Positions 1-8,147 of a DNA stretch of 51,254 nt are shown one piece after another. The notes under the pieces are model-generated. The model did no database searches and had not been told where the DNA came from. It saw only the letters and a list, made by a program, of their open reading frames with translations. The stretch comes from ZC4RG35 sp964571765 (GTDB lineage: Bacteria > Actinomycetota > Acidimicrobiia > Spongiisociales > ZC4RG35): assembly GCA_964571765.1 (NCBI GenBank), contig CAZNDH010000012.1, forward strand, positions 1 through 51,254, read 5' to 3'. The stretch's first letter is position 1. Each line of letters starts with the position of its first letter. A program made the translations under genes and the position numbers.

Positions 1-230
1 GAGTCCAGGAGGGCGACCCACCCGTTCAGCCACCCAAGGGCGCGGAGCCCGAGATAGCGAAGAGACTCCCTAGTCGGGAGTTCCGGGTGAAGCGGGTGGG
101 CGATTCAGTCGATGTCGAAGACTAGGTCGAGAACCCGACGAATCCTTCCGTACCCTGTCGAAGCCGCCGGGCAGCGATCGCGACCGCCTCACCGACCGTG
201 GTCCCCGGCTCTAGCGCCAGTCGCCGACGC

Positions 231-1202
231 TCAGCCGTTCCGAACCCCACTGGCTCGAGTGAGCACCGCACTTCCCTCATCGGACAGCTCGGCGAGCGGC
301 GACGCCAGGGCGTCTGCCACGACTGAGGCGTCGAGGCGATGGGCGGCCAAGGACTTCTCCTGCCATTCCAGCATGTCGACCACCACCTGATCGTCGCCGG
401 TCAGCAAGCTCCCCTCGATCGCCCCGAGCAGCAGAGCGGCCTCGTCCTTGAGCCTCGGCCCCTCGAGGACAGCTTCTGCGCCGGCCAGAATGGCCGACCT
501 GGAAGCCACGAGACGCTCCAGACCGGGCGACAGTTCCCCGACGGGGGTGATCTCCGGGCTCCCGTCCTTGACCCAGCTATCCACCACCCCAGCGACATCA
601 CGAAGCGACGGGACGTAGGCATCGGCACCGACGGCATCGGCCCATTGCCCTTCGCTGCCGAAGGCTTTTCCCCCGACCAGCACCGGCACCCCGACCTCAT
701 GCGCCGCCGCCACCACGGCCCGGGCACCGAGGAGATGGGTTGTCATGGCCACGGACAGGACCAGCGCAGACGGCGGATCGCTCTCCAAGAAGTCACGGAG
801 GTCGTCGCCCGGCACGTTCGCACCAAGAAAGGCGGTGCGATAGCCCAAATAGACGAGGTGGGCCGCCGAAGCCCGCGCCGGTAGCGAATGGTCGTCTCCT
901 TCGGCGGTGGAGACCACCACCAGCGGCGCATCCTCCGGCTGGTCGAACATCCCGATGAGGAGAGAGATCACGGTCTCGATGGACGCGGTGACGACGTGTT
1001 CCTCGGCGACCAGGTAGTCACCCTGCGCCCACCGCTCCCCGACCGACCTCTCGGCCGGTATCAGATAGTCGAAGAGGACCGAGTCGAAGGCAACACCGCC
1101 CTCCATGAGGTTGGAGACGATCCGGTACAACTTTCCGGCGTCGCCCGAAATTGCGCTCGAGATCAGCGCCAGCTCTATCTCCGGAAACTCGGGGGCGGTC
1201 AT
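231..1202 (-). CDS. Stand-alone cobalamin-binding (CarH/AerR-like) putative light sensor
   Basis: Predicted 323-residue cytoplasmic B12-binding protein with no MerR DNA-binding domain. An N-terminal helical cap (about 1-90) carries W58, nine residues, then E68-H69, the Wx9EH signature of adenosylcobalamin photoreceptors. A Rossmann B12-binding core (about 92-215) follows, with H105 in EGDDHSLP as probable lower axial ligand and a VLVGGKAFG loop at 174-182. The residue after W58 is Ala, whereas CarH of Thermus has His there. The last 100 residues are helical and of unknown role. The ATG at 1202 is chosen because homology begins there; the frame stays open upstream into the divergent sigma gene. 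It diverges by 83 bp from the sigma/anti-sigma pair, which suggests it controls that pair. Known precedent: AerR is a B12 sensor without its own DNA-binding domain. The light role is inference; a corrinoid carrier protein is the alternative, but no methyltransferase is nearby. Confidence 0.85.
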   Translation of the reverse strand: MTAPEFPEIELALISSAISGDAGKLYRIVSNLMEGGVAFDSVLFDYLIPAERSVGERWAQGDYLVAEEHVVTASIETVISLLIGMFDQPEDAPLVVVSTAEGDDHSLPARASAAHLVYLGYRTAFLGANVPGDDLRDFLESDPPSALVLSVAMTTHLLGARAVVAAAHEVGVPVLVGGKAFGSEGQWADAVGADAYVPSLRDVAGVVDSWVKDGSPEITPVGELSPGLERLVASRSAILAGAEAVLEGPRLKDEAALLLGAIEGSLLTGDDQVVVDMLEWQEKSLAAHRLDASVVADALASPLAELSDEGSAVLTRASGVRNG

Positions 1203-1285
1203 GGAATGTCTCTCGTAGGGCGGCGCAGACGAGGCTAGTGCGGTCGACGGTCTCCCCCCCGGTGGCCTTTGACGGTACGAACGTA

Positions 1286-1855
1286 ATGTCTGACACTGTG
1301 GGGCCCGCAGCCAACAACATCCACGACGAAGCGGCACTCGTCGCCCGAATCGCCGAAGGCGACCGCGACGCCCTCGAGAAGGTGTTTCAGCGGTACGGAG
1401 GAGCAGTCCACTCGATGGCGCGGAGGGTGCTCGGCAACGAGACACTGGCAGAGGACACCGCACAGGACGTCTTCGTCGGGTTCTGGCAGACGCCGGAGCG
1501 CTTCGACCCCACACGGGGCACCTTGCGCACCTACCTGTTGACCCTGGCCCACCGAAGAGCCGTAGACACGGTGCGGTCTGAGCAGGCCCGATTCAACCGC
1601 GAGGAGAAGGTCCCCGGCGATGTTCCCAGTTCCATAGAAGAGGAGGTGTGGAGCCGGGCGGTATCCGACGAGGTTCGTCGGGCCGTCGAGTCCCTCAGCG
1701 ACGGGGAGAGGGAGGCGATCGAGCTCGCCTACTTCGGGCACCTGACCTATGTCGAAGTAGCAGAACGGTTGGGGCTGCCCGAAGGCACGGTCAAGAGCAG
1801 GATCCGCAGCGGGATGCGCCGGCTCAGCCTGACATTGGCGGGAGTGGCGTCATGA
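1286..1855 (+). CDS. ECF-type RNA polymerase sigma factor
   Basis: 189-residue ECF sigma-70 protein. Region 2 spans about 15-85 (DALEKVFQRYGGAVHSMARR, then AEDTAQDVFVGFW and TYLLTLAHRRAVD). Region 4 spans about 125-185 (LSDGEREAIELAYFGHLTY, then the helix-turn-helix VAERLGLPEGTVKSRIRSGM). It directs RNA polymerase to a small regulon. The ATG at 1286 gives a normal ECF length; the open frame extends 5' without homology. I see no good ribosome-binding site in front of it, so translation may be leaderless. Its TGA overlaps the ATG of the anti-sigma gene as ATGA. The divergent B12-binding gene is 83 bp upstream, so light or cobalamin control of this sigma factor is a reasonable inference, comparable in logic to LitR/LitS of Streptomyces. 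Confidence 0.95.
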   Translation: MSDTVGPAANNIHDEAALVARIAEGDRDALEKVFQRYGGAVHSMARRVLGNETLAEDTAQDVFVGFWQTPERFDPTRGTLRTYLLTLAHRRAVDTVRSEQARFNREEKVPGDVPSSIEEEVWSRAVSDEVRRAVESLSDGEREAIELAYFGHLTYVEVAERLGLPEGTVKSRIRSGMRRLSLTLAGVAS

Positions 1856-2070
1856 GCGACCACACCGACTTCCACGACCAACTCGTCCTCTATGCAATAG
1901 GTGCGCTCACCAAGGCCGAGATGATCGAGTTCGACGACCACCTGCAGCGCTGCCCGGAGTGCCAGACCCGGATCCCCCGGCTGTTCGAGACCGTCGCCGC
2001 GCTGATCCCCGACAGCCCCCCGCCCAAGCAGACCTGGAGCAGGATCCTCTCAGCTATCGAAGAGCGTTGA
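1852..2070 (+). CDS. Small soluble zinc-type anti-sigma factor
   Basis: 72-residue protein with the ZAS anti-sigma signature: the LTKAEMIEFDDHLQRCPEC stretch contains His-x3-Cys-x2-Cys at about 31-38, with a further His upstream (HDQL). No membrane segment is present and the chain ends soon after the zinc domain, so it is close to a minimal anti-sigma domain. It is translationally coupled to the sigma gene by ATGA. Such proteins normally clamp the cognate sigma factor. Having no sensor domain of its own, it needs an external signal. The adjacent B12-binding protein is the obvious candidate, but this is inference. A GC-rich hairpin follows 10 bp after the stop. Confidence 0.88.
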   Translation: MSDHTDFHDQLVLYAIGALTKAEMIEFDDHLQRCPECQTRIPRLFETVAALIPDSPPPKQTWSRILSAIEER

Positions 2071-2080
2071 ACGGGGCGTA

Positions 2081-2111
2081 GGAGAGGGGCGCCTCGACGG
2101 CGCCCCCCTCC
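2081..2111. terminator. Hairpin between convergent genes
   Basis: Inverted repeat 2081-2093 with 2099-2111 (13 bp with one mismatch, loop TCGAC) between the anti-sigma stop and the convergent SDR stop. There is no T-tract, but the stem is symmetric and could end transcription in both directions. Confidence 0.6.
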
Positions 2112-2133
2112 TCCCGACGGGTCTCGGCTGCGC

Positions 2134-2880
2134 TTACTCCTGCTGGATGTCGAGCACGGGGCCGAGAAGGGCCCCACCGTCGACCACGAACTCCGAACCC
2201 GTGCTGTATGTGGCATCGGCAGCGAGGAACAACACCATCTTGGTGACTTCCTCGGACTCGCCGAACCGTGCGATCGGCTGGGTTGCCGTCACCTCGTCGT
2301 TGATACCCTCGGTCATCGGGGTACGGATCGGTCCGGGATGGACCGACACCACGCGGATGCCGTACTTGCCCAACTCCATGGCCACCGACTTGGTCAGGCC
2401 CCGGACACCCCACTTGGAGGCGGCATAGGCGCCGATGGTGGCGTAACCCATCATCCCCGCGGTCGAGGAGATGTTGATGATCGCCCCGCCACCGGCCTCC
2501 TTCATGCTGGGCACCGTGTAGTGCATGCCGAGGAAGGTGCCGGTCAGGTTGATGTCGATCACCCTGCGGAACTCCTCAGGTGGCATCTCGTAGCAGGTCC
2601 CGTACGCCAGAATCCCGGCATTGTTGACCAACAGGTTGACCGGGCCGTAGACCCGCTCCGCCGTGGCCACCGCCTCCTTCCACTGGTCGTCATCGGTGAC
2701 GTCCAGATGGACGAAGGTGCAGAACTCGCCCAGCTCGTCGGCGAACAGCTTGCCCTCCTCGTCGAGGATGTCGCCGATCACCACCTTGGCGCCCTCGGCG
2801 ATGAGAGCTCTGGCGTGTGACGCGCCCATACCACGGGCACCACCGCTGATCAGGGCGACGGTCTTGTCGAACCGTCCCAT
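2134..2880 (-). CDS. Short-chain dehydrogenase, 3-alpha(20-beta)-hydroxysteroid dehydrogenase-like
   Basis: 248-residue classical SDR, predicted NAD(H)-dependent alcohol/ketone oxidoreductase. It has the cofactor loop SGGARGMG near the N-terminus, Asp after the second strand (GDILDEEG), HLDVTDD, NNAGILAYG, the catalytic Ser in NISSTAG and the YAASK catalytic Tyr/Lys, then HPGPIRTPMT. Sequence flow including KWGVRGLTK and the VVDGGALLGP end recalls the 3-alpha(20-beta)-hydroxysteroid dehydrogenases of Streptomyces. The ATG at 2880 is set by an AAAGGAGGA box just upstream (2884-2892); the longer open frame adds ten residues without support. Monocistronic by context. The real substrate cannot be read from sequence. 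Confidence 0.92.
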   Translation of the reverse strand: MGRFDKTVALISGGARGMGASHARALIAEGAKVVIGDILDEEGKLFADELGEFCTFVHLDVTDDDQWKEAVATAERVYGPVNLLVNNAGILAYGTCYEMPPEEFRRVIDINLTGTFLGMHYTVPSMKEAGGGAIINISSTAGMMGYATIGAYAASKWGVRGLTKSVAMELGKYGIRVVSVHPGPIRTPMTEGINDEVTATQPIARFGESEEVTKMVLFLAADATYSTGSEFVVDGGALLGPVLDIQQE

Positions 2881-3297
2881 ATGTCCTCCTTTCGGACAGA
2901 AACACTCCAACCCATTCGGGTCGTGATACCACTGTCCACTAGAGAGGCGTCCCCCGGTAGGGCCGTTGGTCCCTTCCGGGCCGGGGACGACGGTGCTATC
3001 CGTGGAGGTGGTGGTCGAGTCGAGGTAATCCCCGGTGAGGGGACGAATGGAGGCCAGAGCGGCGGCGTAACGTGGGGATGGTCACGCCGCCCGATGTCCT
3101 GGTATTGCTCGACGAGGACGGAGGAGGGGGTGAGGCCACCCCCTCCTCCAGTGCGACCCGGCGGCACTTTGCCGCCCTACCGGTTAGATGTCCGGCACCG
3201 GGCTCCTCTCACACCGATGGATAACCTCGGAAATCGCCGGTGAGAAGTCGGCCCTGGCGGACATGTTGTCTGCAATAGCCGGATCCGAGAGTCCCAC
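2881..3297. other. 417-bp divergent intergenic region with two strong hairpins
   Basis: Contains the ribosome-binding site of the left SDR (2884-2892) and two consecutive perfect hairpins. The first is a 12-bp stem, 3121-3132 with 3137-3148 (loop AGGC). The second is a 7-bp stem, 3160-3166 with 3170-3176. Open frames here are low-complexity and unconvincing. The second ECF sigma gene begins at 3298. Confidence 0.6.
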
Positions 3298-3882
3298 ATG
3301 ACCGATCGGCCATCCCAGTTGAGTCACTCCGACAATCCCGACGCCGAATTCGTGCGCCTCTACAACGCCCACCACCGACAGGTTCTCGCCTACTGCGCCC
3401 GGCGAACTTCGAAACCGGATGCCTGGGACGCCGCCGCCGAGGTGTTCCTGGTCGCCTGGCGTCGGCTCGACGAGGTGCCGCCTCCCGACGAGCAACGGGC
3501 CTGGCTGCTCGGGGTCGCCTATCGGATCCTGGCCAACCAGCGGCGATCCGATCACCGCCGGCGCCGCCTCATCCAGCGGGCAGCACGGAGCGGGCACGAG
3601 TCGGTCCCCCGGCCCGACGAGCTGGTGGTGCGCAGCGAGGAGTCCCAGCGGGTGGTCGAGGCGTTGGCCCGTCTTCAGCCACCCGACCGAGAGATCATCC
3701 AGCTCACCCTGTGGGATGAGCTGTCCCCCACCGATATCGCCAAGGTGCTCGGGATCTCGAGGGGTGCGGTGGATCAGAGGTATTACCGGGCGAAGGAACG
3801 TCTCGGCGCCGAGCTGAAACGCCGCCGCCGCCCGGGAAGAAGTGCGACCCAAGCCACCACGGAGAAAGGAGGCATGACATGA
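3298..3882 (+). CDS. ECF-type RNA polymerase sigma factor (second module)
   Basis: 194-residue ECF sigma factor. Region 2 is at about 18-85 (FVRLYNAHHRQVLAYCARR, AWDAAAEVFLVAWRRL, WLLGVAYRILANQRRSD) and region 4 at about 115-180 (LQPPDREIIQLTLWDELSP, then DIAKVLGISRGAVDQRYYRA). The basic tail RRRRPGR is at the C-terminus. The ATG at 3298 fits the family length. The stop overlaps the next ATG as ATGA, so the following membrane protein is probably its dedicated regulator. It is unrelated in sequence detail to the first ECF sigma in this window. Confidence 0.93.
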   Translation: MTDRPSQLSHSDNPDAEFVRLYNAHHRQVLAYCARRTSKPDAWDAAAEVFLVAWRRLDEVPPPDEQRAWLLGVAYRILANQRRSDHRRRRLIQRAARSGHESVPRPDELVVRSEESQRVVEALARLQPPDREIIQLTLWDELSPTDIAKVLGISRGAVDQRYYRAKERLGAELKRRRRPGRSATQATTEKGGMT

Positions 3883-4811
3883 GCCAAGACCTCGAGTCGT
3901 TGGTCCGGCGAGCCGACCTGCTCACCTTCGACGACCAACTCGAAGAGCTCTTCGGTGATGACCTGTCGCCCCGACTTCTCCGTCTGGTGACGCAGAAGAA
4001 GGAGGGTCGCATGACCGACACCACCCCCGCCCCGGACTCCCAGGGCTCCAAGGCCCCTTCACCGACCCGGGACCGACAGATCGAGGATCGGGCACCCTGG
4101 CCTCGCAGATCATCACGGCCGAAGGGACACCGTCCGTGGGTGCCGGCACTTACCGCTGCGGCGGTCGTCGTGGCGATCGGAGTCGGCGCATTCATGTTCC
4201 TCGGGGGCGAGGAGCCGCCACCGGCGGCAACCGACACCGAGGCGATGATGAGCCAGGCGGTCGAGCTCGCCGAGCAGTACGTGGAGGCGCTCAACTCGTA
4301 CGATGCGGTGAGTGCCCGAGCCCTGGTCGCCGACAACGTCCAGATCAACAGCCCGAGCTTCATGGATCTGGAGGAGCTGGCCGACATCGACAAGCTGGAG
4401 GCCGTGGTCCAACACCTCGAGATCGTCGGATTCCAATACTCGCCTTTCCAGTGTGACCTGAGCTTCCGCCCCGCCGAGGTACGGGCGGACACCTTCCTCT
4501 GGATCTTGTGCGATTACCAGATGGACAGCCGTCCCCAGAAGATCGTGGGCTATCCCACCATCGCCGGATCGTTCGGCTTCGGCGTAGTCGGCGGAGTCAT
4601 CACCAGGATCGATGACCAATTCCCCTGGGCGGAGTTTGGGCCGAACGTGGACGAACCGTTCACCTCCTGGCTCAATGCCAACCATCCCGGTGGCCTCGAC
4701 TCGGTCTTTGTGGCGACGTCGGCGGTGCAGTACCCCCGACTCACCCCGGAGGCGTTGGCGCTGTTGGCCACCTACCTCGACGAGTACGAGGCGGCCGTCG
4801 CCGGCGGTTAG
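3879..4811 (+). CDS. Membrane-anchored putative anti-sigma/partner with NTF2-like outer domain
   Basis: 310 residues, translationally coupled to the ECF sigma gene by ATGA. Residues 1-45 form a helical cytoplasmic segment (DLLTFDDQLEELFGDDLSPR) that is a plausible sigma-binding region but lacks the HxxxCxxC zinc motif. A Pro-rich linker leads to one membrane helix at about 89-108 (LTAAAVVVAIGVGAFMFL). The outer domain (about 120-310) begins AVELAEQYVEALNSYDAVSARAL, the opening helix typical of SnoaL/NTF2-like folds. It has two cysteines (FQCDLSF, WILCDYQ) that could pair. Role as an anti-sigma factor is inferred from position and topology; the outer fold could be a ligand sensor. Confidence 0.72.
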   Translation: MSQDLESLVRRADLLTFDDQLEELFGDDLSPRLLRLVTQKKEGRMTDTTPAPDSQGSKAPSPTRDRQIEDRAPWPRRSSRPKGHRPWVPALTAAAVVVAIGVGAFMFLGGEEPPPAATDTEAMMSQAVELAEQYVEALNSYDAVSARALVADNVQINSPSFMDLEELADIDKLEAVVQHLEIVGFQYSPFQCDLSFRPAEVRADTFLWILCDYQMDSRPQKIVGYPTIAGSFGFGVVGGVITRIDDQFPWAEFGPNVDEPFTSWLNANHPGGLDSVFVATSAVQYPRLTPEALALLATYLDEYEAAVAGG

Positions 4812-4831
4812 GAACCAACGAAGGGCACCGG

Positions 4832-4861
4832 CCCTGCTGCCTCCAAGCAGAGGCAGCAGGG
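4832..4861 (+). terminator. Terminator-like hairpin after the second ECF operon
   Basis: Perfect 12-bp stem 4832-4843 with 4850-4861 and a six-base loop, 20 bp after the stop codon at 4811. It is followed by TCTGTG rather than a T-run. Confidence 0.65.
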
Positions 4862-5020
4862 TCTGTGCGGTCACCACCCTCAGGTCGAGAGGGGTCATCG
4901 CCAATCGAGGGTGGCCTCTCCTGGCTGAACCCGGGCCTTCATCGTGCAACCCAGCTGCCAAACCGAGCCGGCTGGTGGGACACCGCATCCATCTAGACAC
5001 CTGGGGCCGTTACGGTTGAT

Positions 5021-5446
5021 GTGGTGAGGTTCCTCGCCTGGTTTCTCCTCATCTCGATCGTCGAGCTTGCCACCTTCCTCTGGGTCGGAGGGCGGATCGG
5101 CCTGGGGTGGGCGCTGCTGCTCGCCCTGGTCACCGCAGTCGTTGGCTCCATCCTGGTCCGTCGCGCCGGCATCAAAGCCTTCATGCAGTTCAAGACGGCG
5201 TTGGGGTCGGGGCGGCTGCCGGGTCGGGAGCTCACCCATGGGGCAGCCATAATCGTGGCGGGCGCGTTTCTCATCTCACCCGGGTTCCTCACCGACGCCC
5301 TCGGCTTCATCCTTCTCACCCCGACAGTGCGCGACTTCATCCACGGTCGGGTGTCCCGGCGGTTCGGGTCGAGGCTCCGGGTCATGGGCAGATCGGGCCA
5401 GATGATCGACCCCGGTGAGGTGATCGATATCGATCCTCTCGACTGA
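5021..5446 (+). CDS. fxsA: FxsA family membrane protein
   Basis: 141-residue FxsA family protein. Membrane helices lie at about 4-22 (LAWFLLISIVELATFLWVG), 28-45 and 72-95. The family hallmarks are seen: GWALLLALVTAVVGSILVRRAG and GAFLISPGFLTDALGFILLTP. The tail is short and acidic-ended. FxsA of E. coli is linked to phage exclusion when overproduced; its normal job is unknown. Two adjacent GTG codons (5021 and 5024) can serve as start. The gene stands alone between a terminator-like hairpin and a convergent gene. Confidence 0.9.
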   Translation: MVRFLAWFLLISIVELATFLWVGGRIGLGWALLLALVTAVVGSILVRRAGIKAFMQFKTALGSGRLPGRELTHGAAIIVAGAFLISPGFLTDALGFILLTPTVRDFIHGRVSRRFGSRLRVMGRSGQMIDPGEVIDIDPLD

Positions 5447-5549
5447 CGAACCGACCGGTCTCCCTTCGCGCTCCTTTCTGACGAGACGATTCGTCGCCCG
5501 CGTCGCACAGCAGCGGTTGGCTGTTATCCGCCCGCCGAATCGGTTCGCC

Positions 5550-5873
5550 CTAAGACTGCTGCTGGCTCGAGTCTCTCCTGGCCCACCAGTTGCCCACCAT
5601 CCGGGACGATGCTCCTAGATTGGGGGTCCAGCCGACACCGAAGACCTTGTTCGAGATGATCGGGCCGTCGGGGTTCCAGTACGTGCTCCGCACCCGTTCG
5701 ACTGTCGGCATACGGAAGTCGTAGGGCACGAGGCTGGCGACCTTCCCATGCCAGGCCCTCTCATCCGGTGGTTTCCGGAGCTCTTGGATGATGGCGATCA
5801 CCCCGATGACCGCCAAAGCGAGTCTCCAGATGCCTCTGAGACCCGGCCTCTTCTTGTCGTCGTCCATCCCCAC
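5550..5873 (-). CDS. DUF5808 domain small membrane-associated protein
   Basis: 107 residues. A charged N-terminus is followed by one hydrophobic helix at about 13-31 (GIWRLALAVIGVIAIIQEL). The C-terminal part (about 60-95) reads YWNPDGPIISNKVFGVGWTP, the pattern of DUF5808 domains found C-terminally in many membrane proteins. Here the domain is almost the whole protein. Start is GTG at 5873 or ATG at 5867. The TPR-cyclase gene lies 146 bp upstream on the same strand, so co-transcription is possible. Function unknown. Confidence 0.75.
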   Translation of the reverse strand: MGMDDDKKRPGLRGIWRLALAVIGVIAIIQELRKPPDERAWHGKVASLVPYDFRMPTVERVRSTYWNPDGPIISNKVFGVGWTPNLGASSRMVGNWWARRDSSQQQS

Positions 5874-6019
5874 AACGCTACCCGAGCCTGGCGGTTGCGA
5901 ATCAGACGACGGAGGCGAACCACGAGCCCCCCAGACCGGTGCCTATCACGGTCGAAGGCATGGGACTCCGGCCTCCCCGTCCTCGATGTCCCGTGCCCGG
6001 TCCGGCACAGCCGGTCGGG

Positions 6020-7993
6020 CTAACGCCAGTCGACGGTGTGGATCTCGACCGGATCGGGGATCCCTTTGAGGGAGACGGTTCGGGCATCTGACACCGGGAC
6101 CGATATCTCGCCGATCGCTGCCAGGGTCGGGGCCGACACCACGATCTCCTCCCGTCCCCCTAGGTCGGCGATCCGGGCGGCCTCATGGACGCCTCCGCCG
6201 GTGTAATCATCGCCCTGCCGGGTGGCCTCGGCATGATGGAGCCCGATCCGCACCCAGGGGGCGAACCCGTGGTCGCGGCGGTGCTCGGCCAGCCGGCGCT
6301 GGATGTCGACAGCGCAGTCCAGACCATCCCGGGCGTCGTCGAAGGCGACGAAGAAACCGTCCCCGGTGTGGCTCACCTCCTCAGCCTGGTGACGGCGGAA
6401 ACACTCCCGAAGGCTCCGATCGTGCCACTGCCTCAGGTTCTCCCACGCCTCGTCGCCGACCAGCGTGATCAGGTCGGTGGAGCCGACGATGTCGGTGAAC
6501 ATGAAGGTCTTGGCCTCCCGGACCCGCTCCGGGCCCACCGCCAGCCCCGCCTCGGCGGCGAGCTGGTCGACCCGGGCCAGGTCCCGCTTCGCCCCGAGAC
6601 GGGCGAAGGTGGCGCGGGCTGCCTTGATCTCGAGCCCGGCGCCCATGGTGTCCCCCTTGGCCAGTCGGGCCCGGCCGAGCAGGGTGCGTGCCAGGGCGTT
6701 CTCGTAGGGGAGACCGACGCCCTGCCACAACCGCCAGGCCTTCCCCAGGGCGTCGATGGCGGCATCGACATTGCCCCGGTGCAACTCCACCGCTCCACCG
6801 CAGGTGAGCGCCCGCGCCTCCCAGACCGGGGTGGTGAACACCTTGGCAACCTCACCGAGCTCGGCGGCGGCGGCCCCGGCGGTGTCGACGTCGCCGACCG
6901 CCAAGGCGATCTCCACCTGGGCCGACAACAGGCCCCCCCGAGTCAGCGACACGGTGTCCGGACCCCCAATCGGCCCGCCGGCAACCTCCATCGCGCTGCT
7001 GATCGACCGGGCGGCCTCCTCGACCTGGCCCCGGTCCAAGAGCAGCAGTGACATCCCCGGCTGAGCCGGGTGGCCATACTCGTAGGCGCTGGTGAACGAC
7101 TCTTCGGCCCCAGCCAGGTCGCCCATCCGTCTCTTGATCTCGCCGATCCCGTAGCGGGCGAATCCGACGTCGGCGAGCAGCCGGTAACGCTCCAGCTCCT
7201 CACAGGCCCGGAGCGCTTCCTCCAGGGCCTCCGGCCACGCCCCGCTCAGCAGCTTGAGCTCGGCCCGATGCACCTGGCACACCCCGGGATAGCCCCCGAG
7301 CCCTCGCTCGTTCATCCACCTCTCGGCGCGATCGGTCCACTCGTGGGCCCGCCCGTAGTCGGCCAGCTCGGCGCAGGCGGCGATGGTGATGCAGTAGACG
7401 TCGCTGGTGGTGCGCAGGTCCTTCTGTTCGGAGATGGCGATGACCGCCGCCTCATCGATCATGGCCAGACCGCTCTTCCAGTCGCCCTGGAACACGGTGA
7501 GGATCCCCTTGATGCTCAGGGCCAGAGAAGCCACCTCGGAAGTCCCGGTGCGTTGGGCGATCTCGATGACCTCGTCGGCCAGGGCGAGACCGCCGGGGAT
7601 GTCGCCCTCGATCTCGGCGGCGACGTTGAGGCGGAGCAGCGACAGCCAGCTGTGGGCCGACGATTCCGGCTGGTCCTCGAGGAGGCGCTCGGCCCGGGCA
7701 ACCCAGCCGGAAGCCACCGACATGGCGAGCCGACGCATCGCCAGGTGGGCGAGACGGGCGGCGACGAAGGCGGCGTCGGTCTTCCTCTCCTCGGCGAGAA
7801 AGGCGCCGTATGCCCGCTCCAGGGTGGCCTCGGAGTCCTCGGCCTCCCCCTTCCACCACTGGGCGTCGGCGAGGAGCACAAGGTCATCCGGGGTCAGTGC
7901 CTGGTCCTGGTCGGCGTCTAGGAAAGCCTGCAAAGCAATGTCCCACTTGTGTTGGCCGATCGCCTGGCGACCGGCGGCCACCGTCTCCAACAT
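6020..7993 (-). CDS. TPR-repeat protein with C-terminal class III nucleotide cyclase domain
   Basis: 657 residues without signal or membrane helix. Residues about 1-480 are helical repeats of TPR type. Residues about 490-657 form a class III adenylate/guanylate cyclase domain: FMFTDIVGSTDL holds the first metal Asp, HTGDGFFVAFD the second, and GLHHAEATRQGDDYTGGG leads into GVHEAARIA. The transition-state Asn usual in this last motif (N-x-x-A-R) is His here, so activity may be altered. The reverse order of domains, TPR first, differs from the cyclase-ATPase-TPR protein at 36.6 kb. The ATG at 7993 has an AGGAG box nine bases upstream. Probable role: second-messenger signalling responding to a protein partner bound by the TPRs. 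Confidence 0.9.
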   Translation of the reverse strand: MLETVAAGRQAIGQHKWDIALQAFLDADQDQALTPDDLVLLADAQWWKGEAEDSEATLERAYGAFLAEERKTDAAFVAARLAHLAMRRLAMSVASGWVARAERLLEDQPESSAHSWLSLLRLNVAAEIEGDIPGGLALADEVIEIAQRTGTSEVASLALSIKGILTVFQGDWKSGLAMIDEAAVIAISEQKDLRTTSDVYCITIAACAELADYGRAHEWTDRAERWMNERGLGGYPGVCQVHRAELKLLSGAWPEALEEALRACEELERYRLLADVGFARYGIGEIKRRMGDLAGAEESFTSAYEYGHPAQPGMSLLLLDRGQVEEAARSISSAMEVAGGPIGGPDTVSLTRGGLLSAQVEIALAVGDVDTAGAAAAELGEVAKVFTTPVWEARALTCGGAVELHRGNVDAAIDALGKAWRLWQGVGLPYENALARTLLGRARLAKGDTMGAGLEIKAARATFARLGAKRDLARVDQLAAEAGLAVGPERVREAKTFMFTDIVGSTDLITLVGDEAWENLRQWHDRSLRECFRRHQAEEVSHTGDGFFVAFDDARDGLDCAVDIQRRLAEHRRDHGFAPWVRIGLHHAEATRQGDDYTGGGVHEAARIADLGGREEIVVSAPTLAAIGEISVPVSDARTVSLKGIPDPVEIHTVDWR

Positions 7994-8147
7994 CGCTGCT
8001 CCTAAGCGGGGTTAGGTCTGGAAACCCTAGTGCAGCCTCCCGGACCCTCCAGTACTGGGAGCAGGCTCGAGTAGGAAGCCTCGCACCAGTCGATGGGCCA
8101 GGCCAACCCAATGGTCGTCTGAATACAACGGGCTCGGCCCGCCACGG

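Noticed and set aside
339..884. Plus-strand open frame of 181 codons opposite the B12-binding gene
   Set aside because: Antisense shadow of a clearly conserved protein; composition rich in Arg/Pro/His with no domain.
2881..3243. 120-codon plus-strand frame as a small gene
   Set aside because: It begins inside the ribosome-binding region of the SDR, is Gly/Pro/Arg-rich and contains the hairpins. No protein features.
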